A DNA stretch of 39,768 bases from Lachnospiraceae bacterium (GCA_022781925.1 JALESO010000083.1:1-39768), one strand, 5' to 3'. Positions 15,868 through 24,724 are shown, counted from the stretch's first letter. The notes: a model not told the origin generated them from the sequence alone. A program made the numbers and translations.

Positions 15868-17394
15868 TCAGACTGCCTCTTTTTCTGCTTCCGCAGTTTT
15901 CATTTTTCTGACTTTGGAAAATACTTTCCCCGGTGTGATCGCCCCTGCCGGACAAATAGTCAGGCACAAATGGCAGCCCACACATTTCTTTCCATTTAAA
16001 ACCGGGTGACGGTTGTTGTCAATGGTAATGGCCTGATGTCCGCCATCGTAACAGGAAATATAACACCGTCCGCATCCCACGCACAGTTCCCGGTTAAATT
16101 TCGGGAAGCTGATCCCGGAGCGGTCCAGCTCATCCGTTCCCACGATATGCGGCAGCGCTTTGCCCTGCATCTCGGCGATGGAATGATATCCTTTTTCTGT
16201 CAGATACCGGGATAAACCGTCGATCATGTCATCAATGATCCGGTATCCGTACTGCATAACCGCCGTTGTCACCTGCACGGTGGAACATCCCATGGCGATA
16301 AACTCTGCTGCATCCCGCCAGGTCTCGATGCCGCCCATGCCACTGATCTCCGGGTTTTTCATCAACGGTGAAACCGCCATATCGTGGATAAACCTCAATG
16401 CGATGGGTTTGACCGCTTTGCCGGAATAACCGCCGACAGCTGTCTTGCCCGCCACTGCCGGTGCCGATGAAAAATCATCCAGATCCACGTTCATGATGCT
16501 TTTGATGGTATTGATGGCTGCCAGACCGTCGGCTCCGGCTTCCATGGCTGCCGCCGCCGGGATTTCCATATTGGTGATATTCGGTGTCATCTTCGCCAGC
16601 ACCGGAAGCTTTGTGCCACGTTTTACGGCTTTCACGTATTTCGCTACCAGCTCCGGGTGAGTGCCCACATCGCTGCCAAGTCCCTCTTCTGTCATATTCG
16701 GACAGGAAAAGTTACACTCAATCACGTCCGCTCCTGCCTGTTCCATCAGAGCTCCAAGCTTTGTCCATTCTTCCTCATCACGTCCCATGATAGATGCCAC
16801 GATGACTTTCGACGGATAATTTTCTTTTAACTTTTTCAGATATCCCATATTTTCTTCTAATGTATGGTCGGATATCTGCTCGATATTTTTAAATCCCACA
16901 TAAGGAGTATTTTCTTTTCGCATATCTGCAAACCGCGGGGACACTTCCTCCGGGACAAACAGCCCGATGGTCTTAAATGCCACGCCTGCCCAGCCCATGT
17001 CAAAGGCTTTTGCTACCATCTCATAATCACTTCCAACCACAGAGGAAGAAAGCAAAAACGGATTTTCACATTTCACACCACAAATGGTGGTGGTCAGATC
17101 CACCTCCGGTTTCGCCGCCACACCGATTCTGCGGATCTGCTCGATGACTTCCGGAATCTCCACGGCACTGTCTAACTTGCTTCTCCGACAGGCACTCATG
17201 CACACCGGATTGCTGCAATCCATACAGGAGACCGTTCCGACTTTTTCGGCGGCTCCCATATGATTTTCAAACCGGAAAGAACGGATGATGTCGCTGACCG
17301 GCAGATGTGAGGTGCACGCATGACTGCAGGGTGCATTGTCACATAACAGACAGCGGCTGGTCTGGGTTTCCAGAAATAATTCCCGATTAAACAT
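15868..17394 (-). CDS. preA: Dihydropyrimidine dehydrogenase PreA with an extra N-terminal iron-sulfur domain
   Basis: This 508-residue protein is about 100 residues longer than E. coli PreA. Residues 1-90 hold cysteines C15, C18, C23, C27 and C57, C60, C65, C69, resembling the [4Fe-4S] domain found at the start of PreT and of eukaryotic DPD. The FMN barrel follows (about 100-410): SSVVGS, GVAFKTI, NFSCPNM with the catalytic Cys, AKMTPNITN, GGYSGKAVKPIA, SGMGGIETW. Two C-terminal clusters are CVGCGRCYISC and CVGCHLCLTICP. It reduces uracil/thymine to dihydropyrimidines. No PreT (FAD/NADPH) gene is in the window, so another electron donor, perhaps ferredoxin, is suggested. SD AGGAGG; it starts 22 bases after hydA. 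Confidence 0.9.
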   Translation of the reverse strand: MFNRELFLETQTSRCLLCDNAPCSHACTSHLPVSDIIRSFRFENHMGAAEKVGTVSCMDCSNPVCMSACRRSKLDSAVEIPEVIEQIRRIGVAAKPEVDLTTTICGVKCENPFLLSSSVVGSDYEMVAKAFDMGWAGVAFKTIGLFVPEEVSPRFADMRKENTPYVGFKNIEQISDHTLEENMGYLKKLKENYPSKVIVASIMGRDEEEWTKLGALMEQAGADVIECNFSCPNMTEEGLGSDVGTHPELVAKYVKAVKRGTKLPVLAKMTPNITNMEIPAAAAMEAGADGLAAINTIKSIMNVDLDDFSSAPAVAGKTAVGGYSGKAVKPIALRFIHDMAVSPLMKNPEISGMGGIETWRDAAEFIAMGCSTVQVTTAVMQYGYRIIDDMIDGLSRYLTEKGYHSIAEMQGKALPHIVGTDELDRSGISFPKFNRELCVGCGRCYISCYDGGHQAITIDNNRHPVLNGKKCVGCHLCLTICPAGAITPGKVFSKVRKMKTAEAEKEAV

Positions 17395-17416
17395 GCTGCT
17401 CCTCCTTTCTGAATTT

Positions 17417-18793
17417 CTATTTTTCTACTTCTCTGGGTTTACGCTTAATATACTGTCCCATACCCGGTGTTCCGGTGAACTCCCCGTTATCGTATACAAG
17501 GTTTCCTCTGAGGTATGTCTGTACCGGATAACCGTGTAATTTTTTACCTTCCCAGATGGTGTGATCATAATCGGAATGCATATTTGATACGGAAATCGTA
17601 AAATCTTTGTCTTTGTCATAGATAACGATGTCTGCGTCTTTTCCGATACTCAGGGAACCTTTGTCGGTGCATCCGAAAATCTTTGCCGGGTTGGTGGAAC
17701 ACAGCTCTACGACTTTTTCAAATGTAAGTTTTCCGGAATTTGCCGCATCCAGCATGTATGGATACATATTTTCCACACCGGCGCATCCGTTTGGAATCTT
17801 TGTAAAATCATCTTTGCCCCAGTCTTTTTCGTAGGACTGGAACGGGCAGTGATCCGTTGCAATGGTATCGATAAATCCATCTTTGATGGCTTCCCATAAG
17901 GCATCCAGACTTTCCTGTCCTTTCATCGGTGGGGAGCATACAAAGTTGCGTCCGTCTTCCCGTTTGTATACATCACAGGTAAATTCCAGATACTGCGGAC
18001 AGGTCTCCACGTAAACCGGTGCGCCTTCCTCTTTGGCTCTGATGCAGGCTTCCAGACCTTCTTTGTCCGCCATATGTACGATGTAGATCGGTGCATCCAG
18101 GTGTTTCGCCCAGTGAACTGCTCTCTGATCGGCTTCCGCCTCCACAAATTCCGGGCGGCTTAAGTAATGATACCAGGCACTTGTTTTTCCTTCTTTCAGG
18201 AAATTTTCTGTATTCAGATCAATCAGATCCGGATTTTCCGCATGGACATTGATCATGGCACCCAGCTCTTTTGCACGGAGCAGCAATCTCGTCAGCGTCG
18301 CATCGTCCACCATCATGCCTTCTTTTTTGTATACAAGGAAGCATTTAAAACTTGTGATGCCTTCCGCTACGGCTTTCTCCATCTCATCCAAGATCTCACC
18401 GTTATTTAAGTTTGTGATACAACAGTGCATTGCGTAATCCACACAGGCTTCCTTCTCCAGCACTTTCCGCTTGGAGTTGACCAGACCGAGAATGGTCTCC
18501 CCTGCATGCTGCACCGGGTAATCAAAGATCGTTGTCACACCGCCGCAGGCTGCTGCTCTCGTTCCTGCCAGATAACTGTCTGCGGAAACCGTGCCGCCAA
18601 AGGGCATTGCCATGTGGGTATGTGCGTCAATGGCACCCGGAAGCACCAGCTTTCCGGTGGCATCCACGATTTTTTTCGCTTCTGTATCCAGATCTTTTCC
18701 GATGGCTGCGATTTTGCCATCCTTAACTGCCAGATCAGCGACAAAACTTTCTGTGGCAGTTACAATCGTTCCATTCTTAATCAGTAAATCCAT
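17417..18793 (-). CDS. hydA: Dihydropyrimidinase (hydantoinase)
   Basis: This 458-residue cyclic amidohydrolase has all binuclear metal residues of the family: HTH (H58, H60), the carbamylated lysine K150 (SFKCF), H184 (NVHAE), H240 (YIVHMAD) and D314 (ATDHCPF). It hydrolyses dihydrouracil or dihydrothymine to N-carbamoyl-beta-amino acids. Start 18793 (MDLLIKNGTIV) is the family-typical N-terminus; a longer in-frame reading to 18892 adds an unmatched alanine-rich peptide. The SD is weak (a GAAGG lies 13 bases upstream, GGA nearer). It follows the binding-protein gene by 129 bases and precedes preA by 22 bases, so substrate uptake and the first steps are linked. Confidence 0.92.
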   Translation of the reverse strand: MDLLIKNGTIVTATESFVADLAVKDGKIAAIGKDLDTEAKKIVDATGKLVLPGAIDAHTHMAMPFGGTVSADSYLAGTRAAACGGVTTIFDYPVQHAGETILGLVNSKRKVLEKEACVDYAMHCCITNLNNGEILDEMEKAVAEGITSFKCFLVYKKEGMMVDDATLTRLLLRAKELGAMINVHAENPDLIDLNTENFLKEGKTSAWYHYLSRPEFVEAEADQRAVHWAKHLDAPIYIVHMADKEGLEACIRAKEEGAPVYVETCPQYLEFTCDVYKREDGRNFVCSPPMKGQESLDALWEAIKDGFIDTIATDHCPFQSYEKDWGKDDFTKIPNGCAGVENMYPYMLDAANSGKLTFEKVVELCSTNPAKIFGCTDKGSLSIGKDADIVIYDKDKDFTISVSNMHSDYDHTIWEGKKLHGYPVQTYLRGNLVYDNGEFTGTPGMGQYIKRKPREVEK

Positions 18794-18922
18794 CAAAATC
18801 CATGCGCCTTCTTTCAACATCTTTTTTGCTGCTGCCGCTGCAGACATGGTTCGCAGGAGAAGATTCCATGCCTGCATTGCGGTCCACAGCAAATCAGTTT
18901 AAATAATTGGGAATATTTCAAA

Positions 18923-20065
18923 TTACTTCGTGTAGTTGTCTAATTTGTATACAAGTACCAGTCCGGATCTCTGGAAGATCTGAGATACCTCTACCAGATT
19001 CATTCCACCTGCATCTGCGGAGATCAGATTTGTAAACCATGTCACACCAAAGTCTACGGTTCCGTTATTTACAGCGGTTGTCTCACTGATGTCACCACCA
19101 CCGGAAACAATGTTGACTTTCAGACCAACTTCATCGTAATAACCTTTGTCCAGTGCTACATAGTAACCCATGAACTGTGCATCCGGGAGCCATTTCAACT
19201 GAATAGATACGTCGGATTTTTCCGGTGTGCCAAGGTCGCTGCCGTCAGATGCTGTCACTGCTTCCCAGAAAGATGTGTCGCGTACATCGTCCAGTGTAAA
19301 TCCCTGTAATTTGGATGCTGCGGCGGAGTCATCTAACTGTACATACTGTTTTGCCAGATCCAGTGTCTGCTGCATTGCATCCGGATCCATGTAACCATAA
19401 TTGCTGACTGTCTCACCTTTTGTATCGGTTGTTACCAGTTTTGCAACCTCATCTGCCATATAAGCCTGATGATCAGCAGATACAGAAGAACCATATTCAT
19501 AACAGATCTCTGCTGCCTCTTCCGGATGTTCTACGGCATAAGCCCAGCCTTTTAAGGATGCGTAAAGAAATGCTTTTACGGTGTTCGGATTCTGTGCCGC
19601 AAAGTCTTTGGTACAGAAAATGTTGTCCTCCAGCATTGCCACGCCTTCATCGTTCATATCAATGGTTCCAACGGTATCTCCATAATCATATCCACCGTCA
19701 TAATCATTTTTTACAAGTCCAAGTTCGTTGTATGTCATTGCGGATGCAAGTTTGATGGAGTCGTCATCAAAACCATCCATAGTAAAATCCTGGCTCAGAT
19801 AGTCTGTCGGCTCACCATACTTGGTCAGTAAAGCCTGAATCTCATACTCATTTCCAAGTCCCCAGTTTCCAACAGTTCCTGCTTCTGCGGCAGATTTGAT
19901 AATATCTTCATTGCTCATTACCTCTCCGGTGCTTTCTGCGGATGCGGAGCTGTCTGATTTGGATGAGCTTCCTTGCTGGTCAGAGTTGCCACAGCCTGCA
20001 AATAAAGATACGGCCAGTGCTGTCACACCAATTACGGATATCAGTTTTCTCATTCTTTTCTTCAT
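18923..20065 (-). CDS. ABC transporter substrate-binding lipoprotein, NMT1/ThiY family, circularly permuted
   Basis: This 380-residue protein has a lipoprotein signal (lipobox FAGC, Cys25) and a Ser-rich linker. The order of binding-protein segments is inverted. Residues about 60-272 (GTVGNWGLGNEYEI, LASAMTYNELGLV, GVAMLEDNIF, FLYASLKGWAYAVEHPEEAA) normally form the second part. Residues about 284-380 (SIQLKWLPDAQFMGYYVALD, VDFGVTWFTNL, VEVSQIFQRSGL) normally form the first part and here end at VYKLDNYTK. A linker near 272-284 joins them. The frame is continuous, with SD AGGAGG. It belongs to the pyrimidine transporter with the permeases and ATPase; the ligand is presumably a pyrimidine, as in related NMT1/ThiY proteins. 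Confidence 0.85.
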   Translation of the reverse strand: MKKRMRKLISVIGVTALAVSLFAGCGNSDQQGSSSKSDSSASAESTGEVMSNEDIIKSAAEAGTVGNWGLGNEYEIQALLTKYGEPTDYLSQDFTMDGFDDDSIKLASAMTYNELGLVKNDYDGGYDYGDTVGTIDMNDEGVAMLEDNIFCTKDFAAQNPNTVKAFLYASLKGWAYAVEHPEEAAEICYEYGSSVSADHQAYMADEVAKLVTTDTKGETVSNYGYMDPDAMQQTLDLAKQYVQLDDSAAASKLQGFTLDDVRDTSFWEAVTASDGSDLGTPEKSDVSIQLKWLPDAQFMGYYVALDKGYYDEVGLKVNIVSGGGDISETTAVNNGTVDFGVTWFTNLISADAGGMNLVEVSQIFQRSGLVLVYKLDNYTK

Positions 20066-20148
20066 CTCTTTTTCCTCCTCAACTGAAGTCTTGTTTCACT
20101 CACTCTGAAAAATTGTTGTTTTTTCTGTCAACGTGAATGGAATTTTAT

Positions 20149-20169
20149 AAAAATGGAAGTAGCTTCCAT
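20149..20169 (-). terminator. Weak terminator/attenuator between permease and binding protein
   Basis: The minus strand reads ATGGAAG-CTA-CTTCCAT followed by TTTTATAAAA. A 7-bp stem and short T-run suggest partial termination. It lies in the 192-base gap between the second permease and the binding-protein gene and could tune their ratio, with a separate promoter further down. Confidence 0.4.
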
Positions 20170-20257
20170 AATTACCTTTTACTTTTCATCAATCACTTAA
20201 TTACTCATTAACTTTTAGAACTTCTTTTATGTAATTTCTTTCATAAACCTCATTACA

Positions 20258-21088
20258 TTAATGGTATTTTTTCATTACAATCGCTTCTACAATCATCAGG
20301 ATCGCGTAAAATACAATTCCGATGGCACAGGCAACCACGATGTATGCCCATGCGGTGGAATACTGCGCCTGTACGATGTTTTCCCGGATCTCACGTCCGA
20401 CACCCACGATATATTCTGCAAAATACTCACTTACAATGGCGCTGATGACGGCATTCGGGGTGCTTACTTTCAATGCGGTAAATATGTATGGTACGCTGTT
20501 TGGCATCTGCAGTTTGAAAAATACCTGCCGTTTTGTGGCTGCATAAGATGCCATCATATCTTTTGCAAATGGTTTCAGTTCATTTAAACCGCGGTAGGCA
20601 TTGATGCTCATGGATGCGATACTGACGATCATGACCACCAGTATTTTTGCCACCATGCTTCGTACTTCCGGCTGATTGCTGACATCTTTGGTCCAGTTTG
20701 TCATAACCGGAGCCAGCGCCACGATGGGGATCGCGTTAAATGCAGATACAATGGGAAGTCCCGCGCCGCCCCACTTCGGAGCCATGGTCGCCAGAACTGC
20801 CACCAGATAACCGATGACGGAACCGATGATCAGTCCGATGGCGGATACCATCACCGTGGACTTGATATTTACCAGCATTGCGGACCAGTTATCATGGATG
20901 ATTGCTGCGATTCGTGTGGGAAGCGGAAGAGTAAATACATCCGTCCGCAACATTGCATGTATCACCTGTGACTGCCACAGGACAAAGATCAGAAGTGCCA
21001 GAAGAACCGGTAAAATGATTCCCAGTGCTTTCTGCGCCCTGGCACTTTCTTTCATACGAACAATCAGACTTTTCTTTCTCGTGATCAT
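20258..21088 (-). CDS. ABC transporter permease (second of two)
   Basis: This 276-residue protein has six hydrophobic segments and the SsuC/TauC/ThiX-type permease pattern; the EAA-like coupling loop is ASYAATKRQVFFKLQMPNSVPY near residues 180-200. It starts with an ATGA overlap with the stop of the upstream permease, so translation is coupled. With the ATPase and the permuted binding lipoprotein it makes an NMT1-type importer, very probably for pyrimidines or their derivatives given the catabolic genes downstream. Two different permeases next to one another suggest a heterodimeric channel; the exact ligand is inference. Confidence 0.9.
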   Translation of the reverse strand: MITRKKSLIVRMKESARAQKALGIILPVLLALLIFVLWQSQVIHAMLRTDVFTLPLPTRIAAIIHDNWSAMLVNIKSTVMVSAIGLIIGSVIGYLVAVLATMAPKWGGAGLPIVSAFNAIPIVALAPVMTNWTKDVSNQPEVRSMVAKILVVMIVSIASMSINAYRGLNELKPFAKDMMASYAATKRQVFFKLQMPNSVPYIFTALKVSTPNAVISAIVSEYFAEYIVGVGREIRENIVQAQYSTAWAYIVVACAIGIVFYAILMIVEAIVMKKYH

Positions 21089-21930
21089 TTGCCGTTCCCC
21101 TTTCCTTTGATTTTTCGGTCAATCCGTTTTAACGGTGAGATTGCCAGCTCCAGCCAGCCCATAATTTTTGCACTCAACACACCGATCACGGCACTGACAA
21201 GGACGATATCCCAGAATACATAGATGGACATTGCGTGTTTTAAGGACTGTGACAACATACAGCCAAGTCCGCCGTCACCCTGTAACGTATCTACCAGGAT
21301 GGATGCGGTGATCGCCATCGGCGCTGCGATCTTCAATCCGGTGAAAAAATATGGGATACAGGACGGGATCAACACTTTTTTGTAGATCGTTGTGCGGTTT
21401 GCCGCATAGGAATACATCAGTTCGTATTTTTCCTGCTGTACCGATTTCAAACCTGCCAGTGTGTTGGCTGCCACCGGATAAAAGGTAAGGATCGCTGCGA
21501 TAACGATGCGGCTGACGCCGATGCTTCCGGTCAGAGAAAGGATGATCGGTGCCATGCCTAAAATCGGGATCAGCTGGATCAGCATCAGATACGGAAATGC
21601 AAGTTTTTCCACGATTCCGGAAAGCTTCATCAGAAGCGCCAGACCAAATCCGGCTGCCATTCCGATGAGGAATCCGACTGCCGCACGAAGCAGTGTCTGT
21701 ACGGATGCAAGTGCCACAACCTGAAGCGCTGTCTGTGTACCAGTCACCTTTTTTGTTGAGATTAAGGAGTACAGAATCTGGTAAATGTGCGGAAGTATGT
21801 TTTCCGGTGTGCGCTTTGTCGTGGCTACGACACAGGCCATGATCTCCCATATGGCTACGATACAGAGGATCCATACCAGTGTCGGCATCCATTTTTTATC
21901 AGTTAATTTTGGATGGTTTTTCGTTTTCAT
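21085..21930 (-). CDS. ABC transporter permease (first of two)
   Basis: This 281-residue membrane protein has six hydrophobic segments in a BPD_transp_1 arrangement and the coupling loop YAANRTTIYKKVLIPSCIPY near residue 195. SD GGAGG precedes the ATG, which overlaps the ATPase stop codon (ATGA). It is paired with the permease at 20258 and is about equal in length, with different sequence, which suggests a heterodimer. Energised by the ATPase at 21927, it forms the inner-membrane channel of the presumed pyrimidine importer. Confidence 0.9.
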   Translation of the reverse strand: MKTKNHPKLTDKKWMPTLVWILCIVAIWEIMACVVATTKRTPENILPHIYQILYSLISTKKVTGTQTALQVVALASVQTLLRAAVGFLIGMAAGFGLALLMKLSGIVEKLAFPYLMLIQLIPILGMAPIILSLTGSIGVSRIVIAAILTFYPVAANTLAGLKSVQQEKYELMYSYAANRTTIYKKVLIPSCIPYFFTGLKIAAPMAITASILVDTLQGDGGLGCMLSQSLKHAMSIYVFWDIVLVSAVIGVLSAKIMGWLELAISPLKRIDRKIKGKGNGK

Positions 21931-22733
21931 AGGCTGCCTCCCTCGAAGCTGTTTCTTACTTTCGATACCAGTTCTGCAAAATGCATCGTATCCCGGTCTT
22001 CCAGTCGTCTCGGCCGGTCGATATCCACATCAATGACTGCGGATAACCGTCCCGGATGCGGAGACAGGACACAGATCCGATCGGATAAAAGTACGGCTTC
22101 CTGAATGTTATGTGTGACAAAAATGATTGTTTTATTTGTCTTGGACCAGATATCCAGCAGATCCATATGTAATTTTTCTTTCGTAAATTCATCCAGTGCG
22201 GAGAAGGGTTCATCCATCAGCAGAAGCTCCGGTTCCATGCCAAGGGCTCTCGCAATACCGACTCTCTGCTGCATACCACCGGACAACTGTTTCGGATAGT
22301 GATCCGCGAATTTGGAAAGTCCTACGAGATCCAGCATTTCCTGTGATCTCGCCGGAAGTTTTTTCGGATCGTAATCCATGATTTCCAACGGCAGTTCGAT
22401 ATTTTTCCGGACCGTCCGCCAGTCCAGCAGAACCGGACTCTGGAACACGATTCCGAATTTCTGCTGCCGCCGGACCTCCCGCGGAGTCATGCCGTTGATC
22501 CTGACGGTTCCTGTGGTCGGCTCCTGCAAGTCTGCGATGATGCGGAGCAGTGTGGTTTTTCCACATCCGGACGGACCAAGCAGGGAAATGAATTCACCTT
22601 TTTTAATGTCAAGGTTCACGTCCTTTAATGCCTGCACATCGTTGCCCTGATTATCTTTGAAGGTCATGCCGACGTGGTTGATCCTGATCTGAATATCATC
22701 ATTCATTAACGCTTTATGTTTCATTTCCTGCAT
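21927..22733 (-). CDS. ABC transporter ATP-binding protein
   Basis: This 268-residue ATPase belongs to the SsuB/TauB/ThiZ group. It has Walker A GPSGCGKTT, Q-loop FQSPVLLDWRTV, signature LSGGMQQRVGIARAL, Walker B LLLMDEPFSALDE and H-loop VTHN. SD GGAGG lies 8 bases before ATG at 22733. It is first in the pyrimidine cluster and is preceded by a strong promoter and a terminator-like leader hairpin. It powers the two permeases downstream, with which it overlaps by ATGA. Confidence 0.94.
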   Translation of the reverse strand: MQEMKHKALMNDDIQIRINHVGMTFKDNQGNDVQALKDVNLDIKKGEFISLLGPSGCGKTTLLRIIADLQEPTTGTVRINGMTPREVRRQQKFGIVFQSPVLLDWRTVRKNIELPLEIMDYDPKKLPARSQEMLDLVGLSKFADHYPKQLSGGMQQRVGIARALGMEPELLLMDEPFSALDEFTKEKLHMDLLDIWSKTNKTIIFVTHNIQEAVLLSDRICVLSPHPGRLSAVIDVDIDRPRRLEDRDTMHFAELVSKVRNSFEGGSL

Positions 22734-22753
22734 AGGTGTTACCTCCGGTTTCT

Positions 22754-22801
22754 AAAAATAAAAAGGCGGCAAAGAAGTTTTTTTCGTGACTCCTTTGCCG
22801 C
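22754..22801 (-). promoter_or_regulatory. Attenuator-like hairpin in the ABC-operon leader
   Basis: On the minus strand a 13-bp stem (GCGGCAAAGGAGT with ACTTCTTTGCCGC, one G-U pair) and 10-base loop are followed by CTTTTTATTTTT. No gene lies upstream in this direction; the only good promoter (22845-22873) is upstream of the hairpin, so transcription must pass it to reach the ATPase gene. The left arm carries GCAAAGGAGTC, shared with the leaders at 13457-13467 and 29581-29591. Confidence 0.75.
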
Positions 22802-22844
22802 TTTAAAGTTTCCTGTGAAAAGGTTGTTCCTTAATTTACGGTTG

Positions 22845-22873
22845 ATTATACGCATTCGCCAAAATGATTTCAA
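22845..22873 (-). promoter_or_regulatory. Promoter of the pyrimidine ABC operon
   Basis: On the minus strand TTGAAA (22868-22873) and TATAAT (22845-22850) are separated by exactly 17 bases, close to the consensus. The predicted start is near 22838, giving a 105-base leader that contains the hairpin. Confidence 0.78.
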
Positions 22874-22924
22874 TTTCTCGGTGCACAATTTTTTTTGTGC
22901 TGTTGCACACGGGCAAAAATGACA

Positions 22925-22953
22925 TTGTACTGATTTTCAGATAATGTTATACT
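22925..22953 (+). promoter_or_regulatory. Promoter of the AAA/PD-(D/E)XK gene
   Basis: TTGTAC (22925-22930), 17 bases and TATACT (22948-22953) with TG one base before it (extended -10). Start codon at 22991, with SD AGGGGGG. Confidence 0.7.
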
Positions 22954-22990
22954 TTGAGTAGCATGTAGTAAAAAAGTCAGGGGGGACGCC

Positions 22991-24679
22991 ATGGATAGCA
23001 AAAAGAAAAAACTTCCATTGGGAATTGAAAATTTTGAAGATCTGATTCGAAATGATTTTTACTATATAGATAAAACGGGTTTGATTCGGGATATTCTGGA
23101 GCAGCCGGCAAAGGTTACGCTTTTTACCAGACCGAGACGCTTTGGAAAATCTCTGAATATGAGTATGTTGGAAAAGTTTTTTTCACCGGAAAGCAACAAG
23201 CATATTTTTGATGGTCTTGTGATCACACAGGAAAAAGAACTTTGTGAAAAACATATGGGACGTTATCCGGTCATTTCTGTTTCTTTAAAGGGAATTAATG
23301 CGCCATCTTATGACATTGCATTTAAGATGCTTGTTATGATGATCAATGAATCGGCAGAAAAAGTGCAGTATTTGCGGGATAGTAAACGTTTAACAGAAGC
23401 AGAAAAAGGATTTTTTGAAGAACTGCTAAGTCGGAATATGGACGAAGCAACCGCTTTTGGAAGTCTGCGTCTCCTGTCAAGATTATTGTATAAGCATCAT
23501 GGACAACCTGTGATCGTACTGATTGATGAATATGATGTACCACTGGCAAAAGCCTTTTCTAATGGATATTATGAACAGATGGTTTTCCTGATCAGAAATC
23601 TGTTTGAGCAGGTTCTGAAAACCAACGACAGTCTGCATTTTGCAATATTAACCGGCTGCATGCGTATTTCCAAGGAAAGTATCTTTACCGGATTGAACAA
23701 TTTGAGTGTGCGTTCTGTAACAGATCTGAGGTATGATGAATATTTCGGCTTTACGGATACGGAAGTACGGGAATTACTGGATTATTATGGTTTTTCTGAC
23801 TGTTACGATGCAATAAAGGAATGGTACGACGGATATCAGTTTGGTAATACAGATGTGTATTGTCCGTGGGATGTAATGAATTACTGTGATGCACTGCTGG
23901 ATGATTGCAATATACAGCCGGAAAATTACTGGGTTAATACGAGCAGTAACGACGCAGTCAGAAAATTTATCGAAGAATGTGATAACGGAACGACCAGGCG
24001 GGAAATTGAACGTCTGATCGCGGGTGAAACAATCGAAAAGGAAATTTATCAGGAACTGACATATCAGGATATGTATGCAAGTATCGACCATATTTGGAGC
24101 GTTTTGTTTACAACGGGTTATCTGACACAAAAGGGAAAGATAGAAGGAAACCGGTACAAACTGGCAATTCCAAATCTGGAAATCCGCAATATTTATACCA
24201 CTCAGATTATGGCTCTTTTTCAGGAGAATGTGAAAAAAGATGGTCAGCTGCTGACACAGTTCTGCAATGCGCTTGAACAGGGAAATACATCAGAAGTGGA
24301 AAACTGCCTGAACCTGTATTTGCGAAAAACCATTAGTATACGGGACACTTTTGTAAAGAAGCAGTTGAAAGAAAATTTCTATCATGGAATTCTGGTTGGA
24401 ATCCTTGGTTTGAAAGATTACTGGGGAATTACGTCAAATCGGGAAACCGGAGATGGATACAGTGATATTGTGGTAGAAACAGAAAATTCACAGACAGGTA
24501 TCGTTCTTGAAATGAAATATGCACAGGATGGGAATCTGGAAGCTGCCAGTCAGAAAGCAGTCGAACAGATTGAAAAGACCAATTATGCACAGGAACTTCA
24601 GGATGAAGGAATTGATACGATATTGAAATATGGTATAGCATTTTATAAAAAGAGATGCAAAGTTAAATTGAAAAAGTAG
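22991..24679 (+). CDS. AAA-ATPase-like protein with C-terminal PD-(D/E)XK nuclease-fold domain
   Basis: This 562-residue protein is of the AAA-ATPase_like/DUF1703 family common in gut Clostridia and Bacteroidetes. Motifs: RPRRFGKS (Walker A-like, residues about 47-54), VIVLIDEYDVPLAKA (Walker B, about 175-189), then SDIVVETENSQTGIVLEMKY near residues 497-516, the E-x-K of a PD-(D/E)XK fold. The catalytic acid before the strand (GDGYSD) is present. The role is unknown; nuclease or toxin-like functions have been suggested for relatives. SD AGGGGGG. It sits alone, divergent from the pyrimidine operon, and shows no transposase features. Confidence 0.85.
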   Translation: MDSKKKKLPLGIENFEDLIRNDFYYIDKTGLIRDILEQPAKVTLFTRPRRFGKSLNMSMLEKFFSPESNKHIFDGLVITQEKELCEKHMGRYPVISVSLKGINAPSYDIAFKMLVMMINESAEKVQYLRDSKRLTEAEKGFFEELLSRNMDEATAFGSLRLLSRLLYKHHGQPVIVLIDEYDVPLAKAFSNGYYEQMVFLIRNLFEQVLKTNDSLHFAILTGCMRISKESIFTGLNNLSVRSVTDLRYDEYFGFTDTEVRELLDYYGFSDCYDAIKEWYDGYQFGNTDVYCPWDVMNYCDALLDDCNIQPENYWVNTSSNDAVRKFIEECDNGTTRREIERLIAGETIEKEIYQELTYQDMYASIDHIWSVLFTTGYLTQKGKIEGNRYKLAIPNLEIRNIYTTQIMALFQENVKKDGQLLTQFCNALEQGNTSEVENCLNLYLRKTISIRDTFVKKQLKENFYHGILVGILGLKDYWGITSNRETGDGYSDIVVETENSQTGIVLEMKYAQDGNLEAASQKAVEQIEKTNYAQELQDEGIDTILKYGIAFYKKRCKVKLKK

Positions 24680-24685
24680 CAGATA

Positions 24686-24724
24686 AAAACGGCAGGGAAA
24701 TATCAAAACTCCCTGCCGTTTTTT
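24686..24724. terminator. Bidirectional terminator
   Basis: A 13-bp stem (AAAACGGCAGGGA with TCCCTGCCGTTTT) is followed by T on the plus strand and preceded by A. It separates the convergent genes at 22991-24679 and 24745-25482. Confidence 0.88.

Noticed and set aside
18794..18892. In-frame upstream extension of the dihydropyrimidinase gene
   Set aside because: The added 33 residues do not match the family, which starts at MDLLIKNGTIV.
22734..22838. Known riboswitch (for example the NMT1/xanthine motif or a purine riboswitch) in the ABC leader
   Set aside because: The leader is too short and holds just one strong hairpin; no conserved aptamer sequences are seen.
22991..24679. Mobile element or restriction system around the AAA/PD-(D/E)XK gene
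   Set aside because: No transposase, terminal repeats, methylase or attachment sites are visible; it is a solitary gene with its own promoter and terminator.
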